Source: CAIOHW01 sp964432565 (GTDB lineage Bacteria; Bdellovibrionota; UBA1018). Taken from it: a DNA stretch of 64,000 nucleotides. Numbering within the stretch: the stretch's first letter is position 1; each line of letters starts with the position of its first letter. This document shows positions 36,040 through 46,883 of the stretch, one piece after another. Both the position numbers and the translations under genes were made by a program. The stretch lies in contig CAYSOA010000010.1 in assembly GCA_964432565.1 (NCBI GenBank), positions 1 through 64,000 on the forward strand. The letters are read 5' to 3'. The notes below the pieces were generated by a model, which made no database searches, had not been told where the DNA came from, and saw only the letters and a list, made by a program, of their open reading frames with translations.

Positions 36040-36318
36040 ATGGTTAAAACCAGTCGAAGTTCATGCCCGGAACTCCTGATCGCCGATTTAATTCGAGAAA
36101 AGCGTCTGGAAATGAGGCTTTTGCCAGAGCAAGTGGTAGCGTACCTGGACGGCACTTCACTGGATCAGTTGAGAGCCTACGAGTCCGGAGAAAAAGCCGT
36201 TCCGCTGCGAGTACTCTACGCATTGTCGAACTGTTTGAATATCCCACCTTCAGTGATTCAAGCGCTGAATGAGCGAATGAGTCTGTTGGAGGGCCGGAAT
36301 CGTGCGGTCCCGAAATGA
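36040..36318 (+). CDS. Xre-type helix-turn-helix regulator
   Basis: A 92-residue protein with a single HTH: REKRLEMRLLPEQVVAYLDG, then LDQLRAYESGEKAVP, in the place of the usual recognition helix and E.G turn. AAGGA precedes the ATG. The next gene starts 17 bases before its stop. A related HTH protein is encoded at 38136-38414. Probably regulates this cluster. Confidence 0.72.
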   Translation: MVKTSRSSCPELLIADLIREKRLEMRLLPEQVVAYLDGTSLDQLRAYESGEKAVPLRVLYALSNCLNIPPSVIQALNERMSLLEGRNRAVPK

Positions 36319-37006
36319 ACTCGGAACCCGGCCCACGGTCGACTTGCCCATGGTCTGGGTGCTGAGGCCAGCGAAGTCATTACGTTTGCAGCTCGAAGGC
36401 GCATTCGCAGATATCTGTCGTTTTCAGATCGTTGATTCCACGGCAGCCCTGCTGGCTGAGTGGAGGCGATGTTCGGTCAACGAACGAGCCGCATTGCTCG
36501 TCAGTGATCTGGAGCCATGGAGCCGATCTGGGGCGGTTCGCGGTGCCGCAGGGTTTGATGTTCCTTGGGTCATCGTGAGCCGCGAGCGTCGCGCTGTGTT
36601 GATCGAGGGGGCCCTTGCTTCGGGTGCGCTTGACTACTTTGTTTATCCCTTGGAGCGGACCCTGTTTCAGGCAAAGCTCCGGTTTTGGCTCAGGCACAAA
36701 CTGCAGGAGACCCGTCTTGATGCTGAGACCCTTTCCGTTTTTAGAAATGGCAGGAGGATCCAGCTTACGGTGAAGGAGTATCGAATTCTCGCCGTTCTTC
36801 GTGATTCCCCGGACGAAAGCCTTCACAAAGAGGGCCTTTTTCGTAAGGTCTGGCGGGGGGTTGCCGTCGGTCGCAAGACTGTGGATGTCCACCTCTTCAA
36901 TCTCCGAAGAAAGCTCGAGCCGATCGGCATCCAGATTCGGTATCTGCCGTCGGGCCGGTATCAGCTCATGCCTGTTCCGGAGAGACCTTCGGAAGTTCAA
37001 GAATGA
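36302..37006 (+). CDS. OmpR-type winged-helix regulator with degenerate receiver
   Basis: The C-terminal 95 residues form an OmpR/PhoB winged helix (KEYRILAVLRDSPDES, KTVDVHLFNLRRKLEPI). The N-terminal 120 residues have receiver length, but the acidic pair is replaced (VWVLRPAKS) and the conserved Lys of the KP motif is Tyr (VYPLE). Only an Asp in LLVSDLEP resembles the phosphosite. Phosphorylation is therefore doubtful and it may be a pseudo-receiver. GTG start overlapping the HTH gene. Its end overlaps the convergent kinase gene by 41 bases. Confidence 0.8.
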   Translation: MRSRNELGTRPTVDLPMVWVLRPAKSLRLQLEGAFADICRFQIVDSTAALLAEWRRCSVNERAALLVSDLEPWSRSGAVRGAAGFDVPWVIVSRERRAVLIEGALASGALDYFVYPLERTLFQAKLRFWLRHKLQETRLDAETLSVFRNGRRIQLTVKEYRILAVLRDSPDESLHKEGLFRKVWRGVAVGRKTVDVHLFNLRRKLEPIGIQIRYLPSGRYQLMPVPERPSEVQE

Positions 37007-38063
37007 GGGTGCAGCCAGACGATCTCGATGGGTCGATATAAAGATTGCCAAAGTGCGCTGCGACGATTCGTCGGCAAACGCCCAGGCCAAGGCCGTTTCC
37101 ACCGCGGTCTTTCTTCGTACTGAATCGGTGTTCAAAGACTTTTTCGTGGAGATCAGCAGGAATGCCGGGACCTGTATCCGAAATTCTGAATTGGATCTGA
37201 TCCGTGGATTCCATGCAATGAATCCTGATGGTTTTTTCTTCGGAGACTACCAGTGCTTCGATTGCATTATTCAGAAGATTCAATAGTACCTGAATGATCT
37301 GGGAGGGATGGCACCTCACAGCAATGGAGCTGCTGATCAGGCCCATTTGGATATTCACTCCATTTTCAGTGGCTCTTCTTCCAAGTAAGGAGAGTGCCTT
37401 TTGAATCATGGAAAGTGCCGAAACGACGCGGTGTCCATCAGCTTCATGCTGGCTTTCCATTGCTCCAAGTCCGGTGGCAATATCCCCCGCAGCCTGGATC
37501 GCCTGATGGATCAGGGTTGCCTGCGCCAAGATTCCGCGCTCATCGAGTGGGTTGCTGGCCACCATTCGTTCGATGATGGCGAGACGGGAGGAAATCGTCG
37601 TCAGTGGGCTCCTGAGCTCATGGACCAGTAGCGACCCGATGCTGGATAGGACTTGAACTCGTTCCAGCAGCTCCATTCTTTCCTGATTCAAATTCAGCGC
37701 TGAGGCAACAAGTTGCGCTATTTTCTGGAGCTTTCGATCAGACTGGTCGTCGCGTTCTGACAAATCCTTCTCAGTCGTCAGTATGGCGATCGAGACCATG
37801 ATCTTGCCATCTGCACATCCTGCTGAGCTCGACTCGATTCTTCCAAATGGGCATTCACTGATGATCGTTTCCCGGCGTTTGATCGCAGCGCTTGCGGCAG
37901 CGCGAAGATGAGAATGAAGCTCCTCGGAATGCAGGGGGTGCATGCTGTAGAGTTGCTCACCGTCAAACTGGCTAATCAAAATCAGCGATGCCTGGGCGGC
38001 GCATGTGGTGCCGATGAGTTCGGAAACCGTGGATCTGAATGAGTTCGAATCGAGAGGGCTCAC
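36966..38063 (-). CDS. Soluble GAF-like sensor histidine kinase
   Basis: No membrane segment. A GAF-like N-domain (about 1-125) precedes the HisKA region with His148 in LLVHELRSPL, then the HATPase with the N box (LLNLLNNAIEAL), DTGPGIP and NGLGLGV. 365 aa, GTG start. It converges with the degenerate regulator gene; whether they form a pair is unclear because that receiver lacks key residues. A 10-bp-arm inverted repeat lies about 31 bases upstream of its start. Confidence 0.87.
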   Translation of the reverse strand: MSPLDSNSFRSTVSELIGTTCAAQASLILISQFDGEQLYSMHPLHSEELHSHLRAAASAAIKRRETIISECPFGRIESSSAGCADGKIMVSIAILTTEKDLSERDDQSDRKLQKIAQLVASALNLNQERMELLERVQVLSSIGSLLVHELRSPLTTISSRLAIIERMVASNPLDERGILAQATLIHQAIQAAGDIATGLGAMESQHEADGHRVVSALSMIQKALSLLGRRATENGVNIQMGLISSSIAVRCHPSQIIQVLLNLLNNAIEALVVSEEKTIRIHCMESTDQIQFRISDTGPGIPADLHEKVFEHRFSTKKDRGGNGLGLGVCRRIVAAHFGNLYIDPSRSSGCTLILELPKVSPEQA

Positions 38064-38093
38064 TGATCCAAAGTACGCGCTCGGTGGCGAATC

Positions 38094-38117
38094 TCGAGTT
38101 AAGAGTACTTAACTCGA
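38094..38117. promoter_or_regulatory. Inverted repeat upstream of the histidine kinase gene
   Basis: Arms TCGAGTTAAG and CTTAACTCGA match at all 10 positions around the four bases AGTA. It lies 31-54 bases upstream of the kinase start and 18 bases past the HTH gene stop. Size and symmetry fit a dimeric repressor operator. No T-run accompanies it. Confidence 0.5.
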
Positions 38118-38135
38118 TGGTATTCCGGCGTGAAA

Positions 38136-38414
38136 CTAGCCGGACTTTTTGGTGGGGTTACCGGAGAGGGTGAGCAGGAACGAGCGCCAGCGCTCCATGC
38201 TGTCCTGAGCGAGAATCTCAAACATGTCCATCTCATCGATCTTGAGCACCTGAATCATATCCATGAGCCGGTTCGCCGGAGGTGTGGCGTCGGTTGTTTC
38301 CCAGGACTCGACCTCATCGACCGTCAGATCGAGCTGAGTCGCGACCTCCGCATGCGTGAGACCTGCCCGTTCGCGCTGCTGCTGGAGAAACTTGGCGAGT
38401 GTTGTTCGGCCCAT
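38136..38414 (-). CDS. Xre-type helix-turn-helix regulator
   Basis: A 92-residue protein from ATG 38414 with an HTH fold (LQQQRERAGLTHAEVATQLD, then VDEVESWETTD) and a helical tail. Frame is open upstream for 29 codons, but that part overlaps the ppk1 spacer and has no domain. Similar in size and layout to the 36040 regulator. The palindrome CCGGAGCTCCGG about 18 bases upstream could be its own operator (inference). Confidence 0.7.
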   Translation of the reverse strand: MGRTTLAKFLQQQRERAGLTHAEVATQLDLTVDEVESWETTDATPPANRLMDMIQVLKIDEMDMFEILAQDSMERWRSFLLTLSGNPTKKSG

Positions 38415-38431
38415 CACCAAGAAGTTTAAGT

Positions 38432-38443
38432 CCGGAGCTCCGG
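38432..38443. promoter_or_regulatory. 12-bp palindrome before the HTH gene
   Basis: CCGGAGCTCCGG is a perfect palindrome located between the ppk1 stop and the HTH start, 18-29 bases upstream of the HTH ATG. Short and GC-rich, so chance is possible. Confidence 0.3.
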
Positions 38444-38454
38444 TTCTCAAAACA

Positions 38455-40578
38455 CTATTCCAATGGTGTTCCAAGATAGCGGTTTGCTGCGGCCTCTTCA
38501 AAGACGAACTGCGAGCGCAGAGCCTTGCCGGCCCGCGTCGGGCGCTTCTTCCAGGTTCCCTGAGGCGTCAACTCTCTGGCTTTGACGTTGTCGTTTAAAT
38601 ACGTCGGGATGAGGAACTCGATCAGGTACTTTCGCAGCAGGGCATCCTGAACCGGGAAGGCGATCTCGAGGCGCGAGAAAAAGTTTCGTGGCATCCAGTC
38701 GGCGCTCGACAGGTAGAGGGCTTCGCTGCTGGAAAAATAGTAGATGCGCGAATGCTCGAGAAAGCGATCGACGATGCTGATGACCCGGATATTCTCGCTG
38801 AGTCCTGCCACCCCCGGAACCAGCGAGCACGCTCCGCGCACCACCAGATCGATCTTCACTCCCGCCTGAGAAGCCAGATAAAGATTTTCGATGACGGCAG
38901 CATCGACCAGTGCATTGACCTTGGCGAAAATTCGGGCGGACTTGCCTGCCCTTGCCGCCTCGGTTTCGGCCTGAATCTGGGCCAGCAGTCGGCGGTGCAG
39001 GCGAGTGGGAGCGGACACCAGCGTGGTGAACTTCTGCGGCACTTCTCCCCGGATGATCGCGTCAAAGAAGTAGCGGGCATCCTGCCCGATCTGCTGACTC
39101 GAGGTCAGAATTGCCAGATCGGTGTACTGCCTGGCCGTTGCGGCATTGTAGTTTCCGGTCGAAAGATGGGTGTAGTAGCGAACGCCGTCGCTCTCGTTCC
39201 GGGTGATCAGGGCGACCTTGGCGTGAAGCTTGAGCTTTCCGAAGCCAAAATGCACTTCGACTCCGGACTGCCTCAGCTCGTCGGCGAGTCGCAGGTTGTT
39301 GAGCTCGTCGAACCGGGCACGAAGCTCGATGAAGGCTCGTACCTTCTTTCCCGAACCTGCCGCGCGTTTGAGGGCAGAAAGGATGGGGGAGACGGCGTCC
39401 ATTCGGTAGATCGTCTGCTCGATCGAGGCGACGGTCGGATCGTCACAGGCCGTCTCGATGAACGAGACGAACGAGTCGAAGCTGTCGTAGGGATGATGAA
39501 GCAGAAAGTCCTGCTGTCTCAATTCATCGAAGAGGCGTTCTTTTCTGGTGAGGCCTCTCGGGATGAGCGCCTTCAGGGGAGGATGTCTGAGCTGATGCCT
39601 TTCGGCGAGTTCGTCGGGAATGTTCTGAAATACGCTCCAGAGTCCGTGAAGCAGGAGCGAAGCGGGTGCCGGGTAGATCTGTGGCGTGGTCAGCTTGAGC
39701 TGCGAGAGGCACTTGAGGAGCACCTGTTCGGAGAGGGGGCCCAGGTACTGCAGGCGGACGACGCGGCCCTTGTCCCGAGTGCTGAGGCTGGAGCGAATGA
39801 CGTCCGGAATCGAGGCACTGTCTTCGTCTTCGAGATCGACCGAAAAATCGCCATCACGCGTGACACGCACGATGGCGGGATTCCCCGCGATTCCAAATGC
39901 GGTTCCGAGGTGCGAGGCGAGCAGGTCATCCAGAAAGAAAAAATGGTTGTCCCGATGAAGCATTGGCGGAAGGCTTTTCGGGATCCTGAAAAACTGACCT
40001 CCCGCTGGGCCGGTCGTTGGGCCGGTAAACAGGGCGGCAAGCTGCAGGTTCTGCAGTGTTCCGAGTTGAGCGGCAGAGAACGGCTCGGGGGGAAGGAGCT
40101 GGGGCAGCACCGTTTCATTGAAGAGCTGACGGCCCAGTTCGAAAACAGGACTATCGGCTCTCGCCTGGCGCACGATCGACACTCCGAGATTCTCGAGTTC
40201 AGAGGTGATCAGTTCGAACGCTTCAACTTGTTTTGCTCCAAATTTGGCGATGATTTCGAAAACCGACGCCGCCGTACGCGACAGATGCAGGTAGGCCGAG
40301 TCGTCGTCCTGCGTCGACGTGACCCTGGCTCTAGTGATCGACTTGAGCAGGGAGGCGAGGCGGATGGCGAAAAACTCGTCGAGATTCGAGGAGGAGATGG
40401 CCAGAAACTTCACCCGCTCGAGAAGCGGGTTCGTCGGTGCGCGCGCTTCGGCCAGAACCCGCTCGTTGAACTGAAGCCAGCTCAGGTCGCGGTGAATCAG
40501 CGGCGTCTCGGGAGCCGAAAGCAGTGAGGGCAGCGTGGGAAGAAACGGAAATTTCTGCATAAAGCGCGTTGCCTGCAT
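38455..40578 (-). CDS. ppk1: Polyphosphate kinase 1
   Basis: Synthesises polyphosphate from ATP. Starts near the LIHRDLSWLQFNERVL and SSNLDEFF motifs of the N-domain; the phospholipase-D-like catalytic domains contain KLHAK and THLSTGN with the essential histidines. About 707 aa from ATG 40578 (ATG 40560 or TTG 40599 are alternatives). The coding repeat GPTTGPAGG near residue 190 comes from a duplicated GGGCCGGT motif. Works with ppx. Confidence 0.93.
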   Translation of the reverse strand: MQATRFMQKFPFLPTLPSLLSAPETPLIHRDLSWLQFNERVLAEARAPTNPLLERVKFLAISSSNLDEFFAIRLASLLKSITRARVTSTQDDDSAYLHLSRTAASVFEIIAKFGAKQVEAFELITSELENLGVSIVRQARADSPVFELGRQLFNETVLPQLLPPEPFSAAQLGTLQNLQLAALFTGPTTGPAGGQFFRIPKSLPPMLHRDNHFFFLDDLLASHLGTAFGIAGNPAIVRVTRDGDFSVDLEDEDSASIPDVIRSSLSTRDKGRVVRLQYLGPLSEQVLLKCLSQLKLTTPQIYPAPASLLLHGLWSVFQNIPDELAERHQLRHPPLKALIPRGLTRKERLFDELRQQDFLLHHPYDSFDSFVSFIETACDDPTVASIEQTIYRMDAVSPILSALKRAAGSGKKVRAFIELRARFDELNNLRLADELRQSGVEVHFGFGKLKLHAKVALITRNESDGVRYYTHLSTGNYNAATARQYTDLAILTSSQQIGQDARYFFDAIIRGEVPQKFTTLVSAPTRLHRRLLAQIQAETEAARAGKSARIFAKVNALVDAAVIENLYLASQAGVKIDLVVRGACSLVPGVAGLSENIRVISIVDRFLEHSRIYYFSSSEALYLSSADWMPRNFFSRLEIAFPVQDALLRKYLIEFLIPTYLNDNVKARELTPQGTWKKRPTRAGKALRSQFVFEEAAANRYLGTPLE

Positions 40579-40677
40579 TCTGCCCCAGCGGCTTCCCAAG
40601 TTCCATCAGCATTTGGTCAGGATCGGGGCGCGCGCGAATCCTTGACACCCGGTGCTTCAACGGATTGAAGTCAGGGC

Positions 40678-41736
40678 ATGCAAGCGATTCAAGGTGCTCT
40701 GGCGTCGGTGGTCGAGTGGCGCGGACTGATGCTTCTCGTGGTCTTTCTGCTTTCAGTCATGATCCTGTCGGTGATTCGGCGCCGACTTTGGAAAAAGCTC
40801 GAGAACTGGTCAGCTTCGGGCCCCCGTTTTCTGGATGCGAGACTGATTCGCGGGCTTCGCGGACCGGCCGGGCTTGCCGTTCTGGTGCTTTCTGCCTTTT
40901 TGGCGATGCAGGTTGATCCGGCTCGTTTCGAGGCCATTTCGTCCGCGCGCTATGCGCTCAAGATTGGCCTGATTCTCGTAGCGATTTGGAGCGTCGATCA
41001 GGTTCTTGCAGCACTCCTACGCTCGATTCGTCTGCCCGAGGGCGTGACGGAAGGATCGCGGTCGTTGTTCTCGTCCCTGCTTCGAATCGGCGCATTCGGG
41101 CTGGGGCTGGCGATCATTCTCGATACCCTCGGCGTGTCGATTGCTCCTGTGCTGGCTTCGCTCGGGGTGGGGTCTCTGGCCGTCGCACTGGCGCTTCAGG
41201 ATACGCTGGGCAACTTCTTCGCCGGCGTTTACCTGCAGTTTGACCGTCCGATTCGTGAGGGGGATTTCATCAAGCTGGAAGACGGTGCCGAAGGATACGT
41301 GCTCAAGATTGGCTGGCGCAGTACCCAAATTCGCCTGCTGGCCAATAACACGATCATCATTCCCAATTCCAAGCTCTCGACGTCGGTTCTGGTCAACTAT
41401 GATCTGCCCGATCGGGAGACCGCAGTACTGGTTCAGGTGGGTGTGGCCTACGGCAGCAATCTGACGAAGGTCGAGCAGGTGACCAGCAGGGTCGGAAAAG
41501 AAGTGCAGCAGCGAGTCGAGGGTGCCGTTTCGAGTTTCGAGCCGTTCGTGCGCTTCCATACTTTTGGAGATTCCAGCGTCAATTTTACGGTCATTCTACG
41601 GGCGAAGCATTGGACCGATCAGTACCTGCTCAAACACGAGTTCGTTAAGTCCCTGCATGAGGCCTATGCGACTGAATCGATCGAGATTCCTTTCCCGCAA
41701 CGCGTAATCCACATGACGGGGCCAGCATTGCGTTGA
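40678..41736 (+). CDS. MscS-family mechanosensitive channel
   Basis: Small-conductance channel or relative. Three to four N-terminal membrane helices precede the pore-lining helix with its Gly/Ala pattern (LGVGSLAVALALQDTLGNFF), then the MscS beta-domain (DRPIREGDFIKL, PNSKLSTSVLVNYD). 352 aa, longer than E. coli MscS (286). TTGACA lies 36 bases upstream, implying a very short leader. Confidence 0.88.
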   Translation: MQAIQGALASVVEWRGLMLLVVFLLSVMILSVIRRRLWKKLENWSASGPRFLDARLIRGLRGPAGLAVLVLSAFLAMQVDPARFEAISSARYALKIGLILVAIWSVDQVLAALLRSIRLPEGVTEGSRSLFSSLLRIGAFGLGLAIILDTLGVSIAPVLASLGVGSLAVALALQDTLGNFFAGVYLQFDRPIREGDFIKLEDGAEGYVLKIGWRSTQIRLLANNTIIIPNSKLSTSVLVNYDLPDRETAVLVQVGVAYGSNLTKVEQVTSRVGKEVQQRVEGAVSSFEPFVRFHTFGDSSVNFTVILRAKHWTDQYLLKHEFVKSLHEAYATESIEIPFPQRVIHMTGPALR

Positions 41737-41769
41737 CCGTGCCGAGGCCATGGTTCACTCTCTGAAATC

Positions 41770-43941
<2,172 letters not shown>

Positions 43942-43952
43942 AGGAGATTCAC

Positions 43953-45140
43953 ATGGCCCACTCAGCTTCGTTTCAGGATCGTGATGCCGTCGTCATTGAT
44001 GCCGTTCGCACCCCGATGGGGCGCTCGAAGGGCGGCATGTTCCGCAATACCCGCGCCGAGGATCTTTCGGCGCACGTGATGAAGTCGATTCTTGCCCGCA
44101 ATCCGAAGGTGGATGCCGGTGAGCTCGACGACATCATCTGGGCCTGTGTGCAGCAGACGCTCGAACAGGCGTTCAACATCGGGCGATTCGCTCAGCTGCT
44201 GGCTGGGATTCCGAAGCACGTCAGCGCCCAGACCGTGAACCGTCTCTGCGGCTCTTCGATGACCGCCATCCATGCGGCGGCCGCGAACATCAAGGCAGGT
44301 GAGGGCGAGATGTACCTCGTCGGCGGCATCGAGCACATGGGTCATGTGCCGATGATGCATGGGGTGGATTTCAATCCGAAGCTGAACCGGGTCATGGCCA
44401 AGGGTGGCGGCAATATGGGCCTGACGGCCGAGCTGCTCTCTCGCATGCACGGAATGGATCGTCGGCAGCAGGACGAGTTTGCCCTGCGTTCGCACCAGAA
44501 TGCCCACCGTGCGACGGTCGAAGGACGCTTCAAGAACGAGATCGTTCCGACGCTCGGACATGACGAAGACGGCGCACCGAAGCTGTATGACTTCGACGAA
44601 GTGATTCGTCCCGAAACCTCGATGGAAGGGTTGTCGGCACTGAAGCCCGTCTTTGATCCGAAGAATGGCACCGTCACCGCCGGCAATGCTTCTGCCATCA
44701 GCGACGGAGCCTCCGCGCTTCTGGTGATGAGTGGTGCTCGCGCCCGTGCCCTCGGCCTCACGCCGATGGCCAAGATTCGCGCGATGTCGGCTTCGGGCTG
44801 CGACCCGGCGATCATGGGCTACGGTCCGGTTCCGGCGGTGAACAAGGCACTGAAAAAGATCTCGCTCACCACGAGCGACATTGATCTCTACGAGCTCAAT
44901 GAGGCGTTTGCCGCGCAGTCGCTTCCGGTCGTGAAGGATCTGGGCCTGCTCGACGTCATGGAGCAGAAGGTAAACCTGAACGGCGGCGCGATTGCCCTGG
45001 GCCATCCGCTGGGCTGTTCGGGAGCTCGCATCAGCACCACGCTGCTGCACCTGATGAAGAGCCGCGGTGCCAGCCTCGGCGTCTCGACCATGTGCATCGG
45101 CATGGGCCAGGGCGTCGCCACCGTTTTCGAGTCGGTTTAG
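43953..45140 (+). CDS. fadI: Acetyl-CoA acyltransferase (3-ketoacyl-CoA thiolase)
   Basis: Thiolytic last step of beta-oxidation. The nucleophile Cys99 lies in NRLCGSSMTAIHAA. The second motif is GGAIALGHPLGCSGAR, and the base Cys is in STMCIGMGQG. 395 aa. Partner of the fadJ product. Stop is followed by a GGTAC-type repeat. FadA and FadI cannot be separated by motif alone. Confidence 0.9.
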   Translation: MAHSASFQDRDAVVIDAVRTPMGRSKGGMFRNTRAEDLSAHVMKSILARNPKVDAGELDDIIWACVQQTLEQAFNIGRFAQLLAGIPKHVSAQTVNRLCGSSMTAIHAAAANIKAGEGEMYLVGGIEHMGHVPMMHGVDFNPKLNRVMAKGGGNMGLTAELLSRMHGMDRRQQDEFALRSHQNAHRATVEGRFKNEIVPTLGHDEDGAPKLYDFDEVIRPETSMEGLSALKPVFDPKNGTVTAGNASAISDGASALLVMSGARARALGLTPMAKIRAMSASGCDPAIMGYGPVPAVNKALKKISLTTSDIDLYELNEAFAAQSLPVVKDLGLLDVMEQKVNLNGGAIALGHPLGCSGARISTTLLHLMKSRGASLGVSTMCIGMGQGVATVFESV

Positions 45141-45144
45141 CAAA

Positions 45145-45165
45145 GGGTATCCGGTACCTTTTGGC
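45145..45165. repeat. GGTATCCGGTACC-type intergenic repeat, copy A
   Basis: Core GGTATCCGGTACCTTTTGGC lies four bases after the fadI stop and before the lipoprotein gene. A close copy lies at 46884. The shared pattern is GGTAYYCGGTACCTTTT. It also resembles the unit of the tandem array at 28972. Confidence 0.6.
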
Positions 45166-45178
45166 GGCTCGGTGAGTC

Positions 45179-45748
45179 ATGTTTGGCGGAATCAGTAGAG
45201 GCTTCGTCTTTGTTGGAGTGATGGTCCTCGTGGCTTCAGGCTGCTCGAGGTGCTCGCGGACCGCGACCCGCACTCGAATCGAAAACGAGGGCAGGACGGT
45301 CGCGAGTCCGGTTCCTGAAGCACCGTCTGATTCAAACGTTTCGGTACAAGGAGCTGATGCGGGGGCTGGGGGAGTGCCGCCGGGTAACGAACCTGCGCCG
45401 ATTCCCGCGGGTACGCCTGCGGTGCCTCCGGTCGATCCCTCTGCCGCCAGTAGCAGCCCGATGCCTCCAGGGGTGGAAGAGAATCCTGCCTCAGCACCTC
45501 AGGCGATGTCTCCGATGGGTTCGGCTGTTCTCGAGACGCCCGAGCAGGTTCGGGCTCGAGGCAAGGTGCCCATGGGCGTGCCTCCGGCGCCGATGGGGTT
45601 CAGTCCTGAGGAGCGAAAGCGTCACGAAGAGATGATGGCTCGAGCAAAGACGCCGCAACCGATTCCGACGGGGCCGCTGCCTCTGCCTCAGGACCTGAAG
45701 AAGATTCAAGAGTCGGGAAGACAGCCCATGACTCCGCCTTCGCTCTGA
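45179..45748 (+). CDS. Proline-rich lipoprotein
   Basis: A 189-residue protein with lipobox LVASGC (Cys near 22). After a short basic stretch, the mature chain is almost all Pro, Ala, Gly and Ser (a disordered linker), ending with a Glu/Arg-rich helix (SPEERKRHEEMMARAK). No family recognised. It converges with the prepilin-like gene; the two stop codons are adjacent. Confidence 0.7.
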   Translation: MFGGISRGFVFVGVMVLVASGCSRCSRTATRTRIENEGRTVASPVPEAPSDSNVSVQGADAGAGGVPPGNEPAPIPAGTPAVPPVDPSAASSSPMPPGVEENPASAPQAMSPMGSAVLETPEQVRARGKVPMGVPPAPMGFSPEERKRHEEMMARAKTPQPIPTGPLPLPQDLKKIQESGRQPMTPPSL

Positions 45749-46789
45749 TCACGGCTTGTCGCGAATGACGAATCTGCCGGTGACGTGCGGGTGGATCATG
45801 AAGCTGAAGTGATAGGCGGGAAGAGGCGTGTTCACCCCGCGCATGCTCATGTCGGGCACTGTCGCCGTGGGGGCCTTGGGACAGTACTGATGCGTGTAGG
45901 TCATCATGTAGACCCAGTACCAGGGGTAGAGGACATTAAAATAGGGGTAGTCGGGGTTGCCGGACCACCATTCGACTTGGGTGTGGTTATAGCTAAAGTG
46001 CGTGCCACCGTAGATTCCTTTTGTGTAGGTCTCATTCGAAAGCTTGGCCTGCTCCATATGGATCTCGAACGAAAAGCTCAAGGTCTGGTCGTAGTAGGTC
46101 TCATGGGTCATATTCCCCATCACCCGGCAGCCATCGGCGTCGCCGCAGTAGTCCTGCAGGTCCATGTCGTCGATGCAATGCCAGTGACTTTGCTCGGTCT
46201 TGTTGCCCAGTTCGAAGACGAGGTCGGGCTTTCCGGCAGCAATCGAAGAAACCATGGAAGGGCCGCATCCCGTGATCCGGTTTCCGGAGTCGAACTCTGA
46301 AGCGAGAAGCACGGTGCGTTCGAGCGTGGGAGCGCCATAGGCGCCCTGGGGCTTTCGGGTGCCGATCTTGAGCTGCATCATGGATCCATTCGCAGGACGG
46401 ATGAGCTCGAGTTTTTCGATGGTGAGAGAACCGGCCTGTCCGCCTCTTTTCGCGAAGACTTGCCCCTGAAACCGAACCTCGTCCACTTCCGTGGAGCCGC
46501 CTGCAGGAACGCTGACCTTGGCACCTCCGGCATCAAAGAACGCGGCAGCGCAGTTCGGTGAATCGGCCACCAGGCTGCTCAGCGAGTCGACGAGGATTCG
46601 CATGTCGGAATGCGATTGAGCGGCGAGCCCCGATTTCTGGCTGTTCTGGATCATGGCGATGGAAGCCAGCGAGGCTACCGAGGAGATGCCGAGGGCCACC
46701 AGGGCACTGACCATGGCATTGCCTGAATTCCTCTCGCAAGGAAGTTGCGAATCGCGAGACTCGAGTGAGTAAAACATCATTATCGGCAA
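45749..46789 (-). CDS. Prepilin-like exported protein
   Basis: The N-terminal segment NAMVSALVALGISSVASLAS (about 24-43), preceded by polar residues and Gly, has the shape of a type IV prepilin leader and helix. It lacks Glu at position 5, so processing is uncertain. The C-terminal part is rich in Tyr, Trp and His (YPWYWVYMMTYTHQ), possibly a surface domain. ATG at 46789; a later ATG is possible. 346 aa. Divergent from HNH gene. Confidence 0.6.
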   Translation of the reverse strand: MPIMMFYSLESRDSQLPCERNSGNAMVSALVALGISSVASLASIAMIQNSQKSGLAAQSHSDMRILVDSLSSLVADSPNCAAAFFDAGGAKVSVPAGGSTEVDEVRFQGQVFAKRGGQAGSLTIEKLELIRPANGSMMQLKIGTRKPQGAYGAPTLERTVLLASEFDSGNRITGCGPSMVSSIAAGKPDLVFELGNKTEQSHWHCIDDMDLQDYCGDADGCRVMGNMTHETYYDQTLSFSFEIHMEQAKLSNETYTKGIYGGTHFSYNHTQVEWWSGNPDYPYFNVLYPWYWVYMMTYTHQYCPKAPTATVPDMSMRGVNTPLPAYHFSFMIHPHVTGRFVIRDKP

Positions 46790-46883
46790 AACCGACCCCG
46801 CTTCGAAGTGGCACTCATTTCATGATCATCGCTTGCCGGAATCGAGTAGGAAAGATGGGTCACTGGGGACGCAGGGCGAAAAA

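Noticed and set aside
38752..40527. A 591-residue open frame opposite ppk1
   Set aside because: ppk1 carries the complete catalytic motifs; the opposite frame is only a GC-rich shadow.
43962..45143. A 393-residue frame opposite fadI
   Set aside because: fadI has all thiolase motifs; the antisense frame has none.
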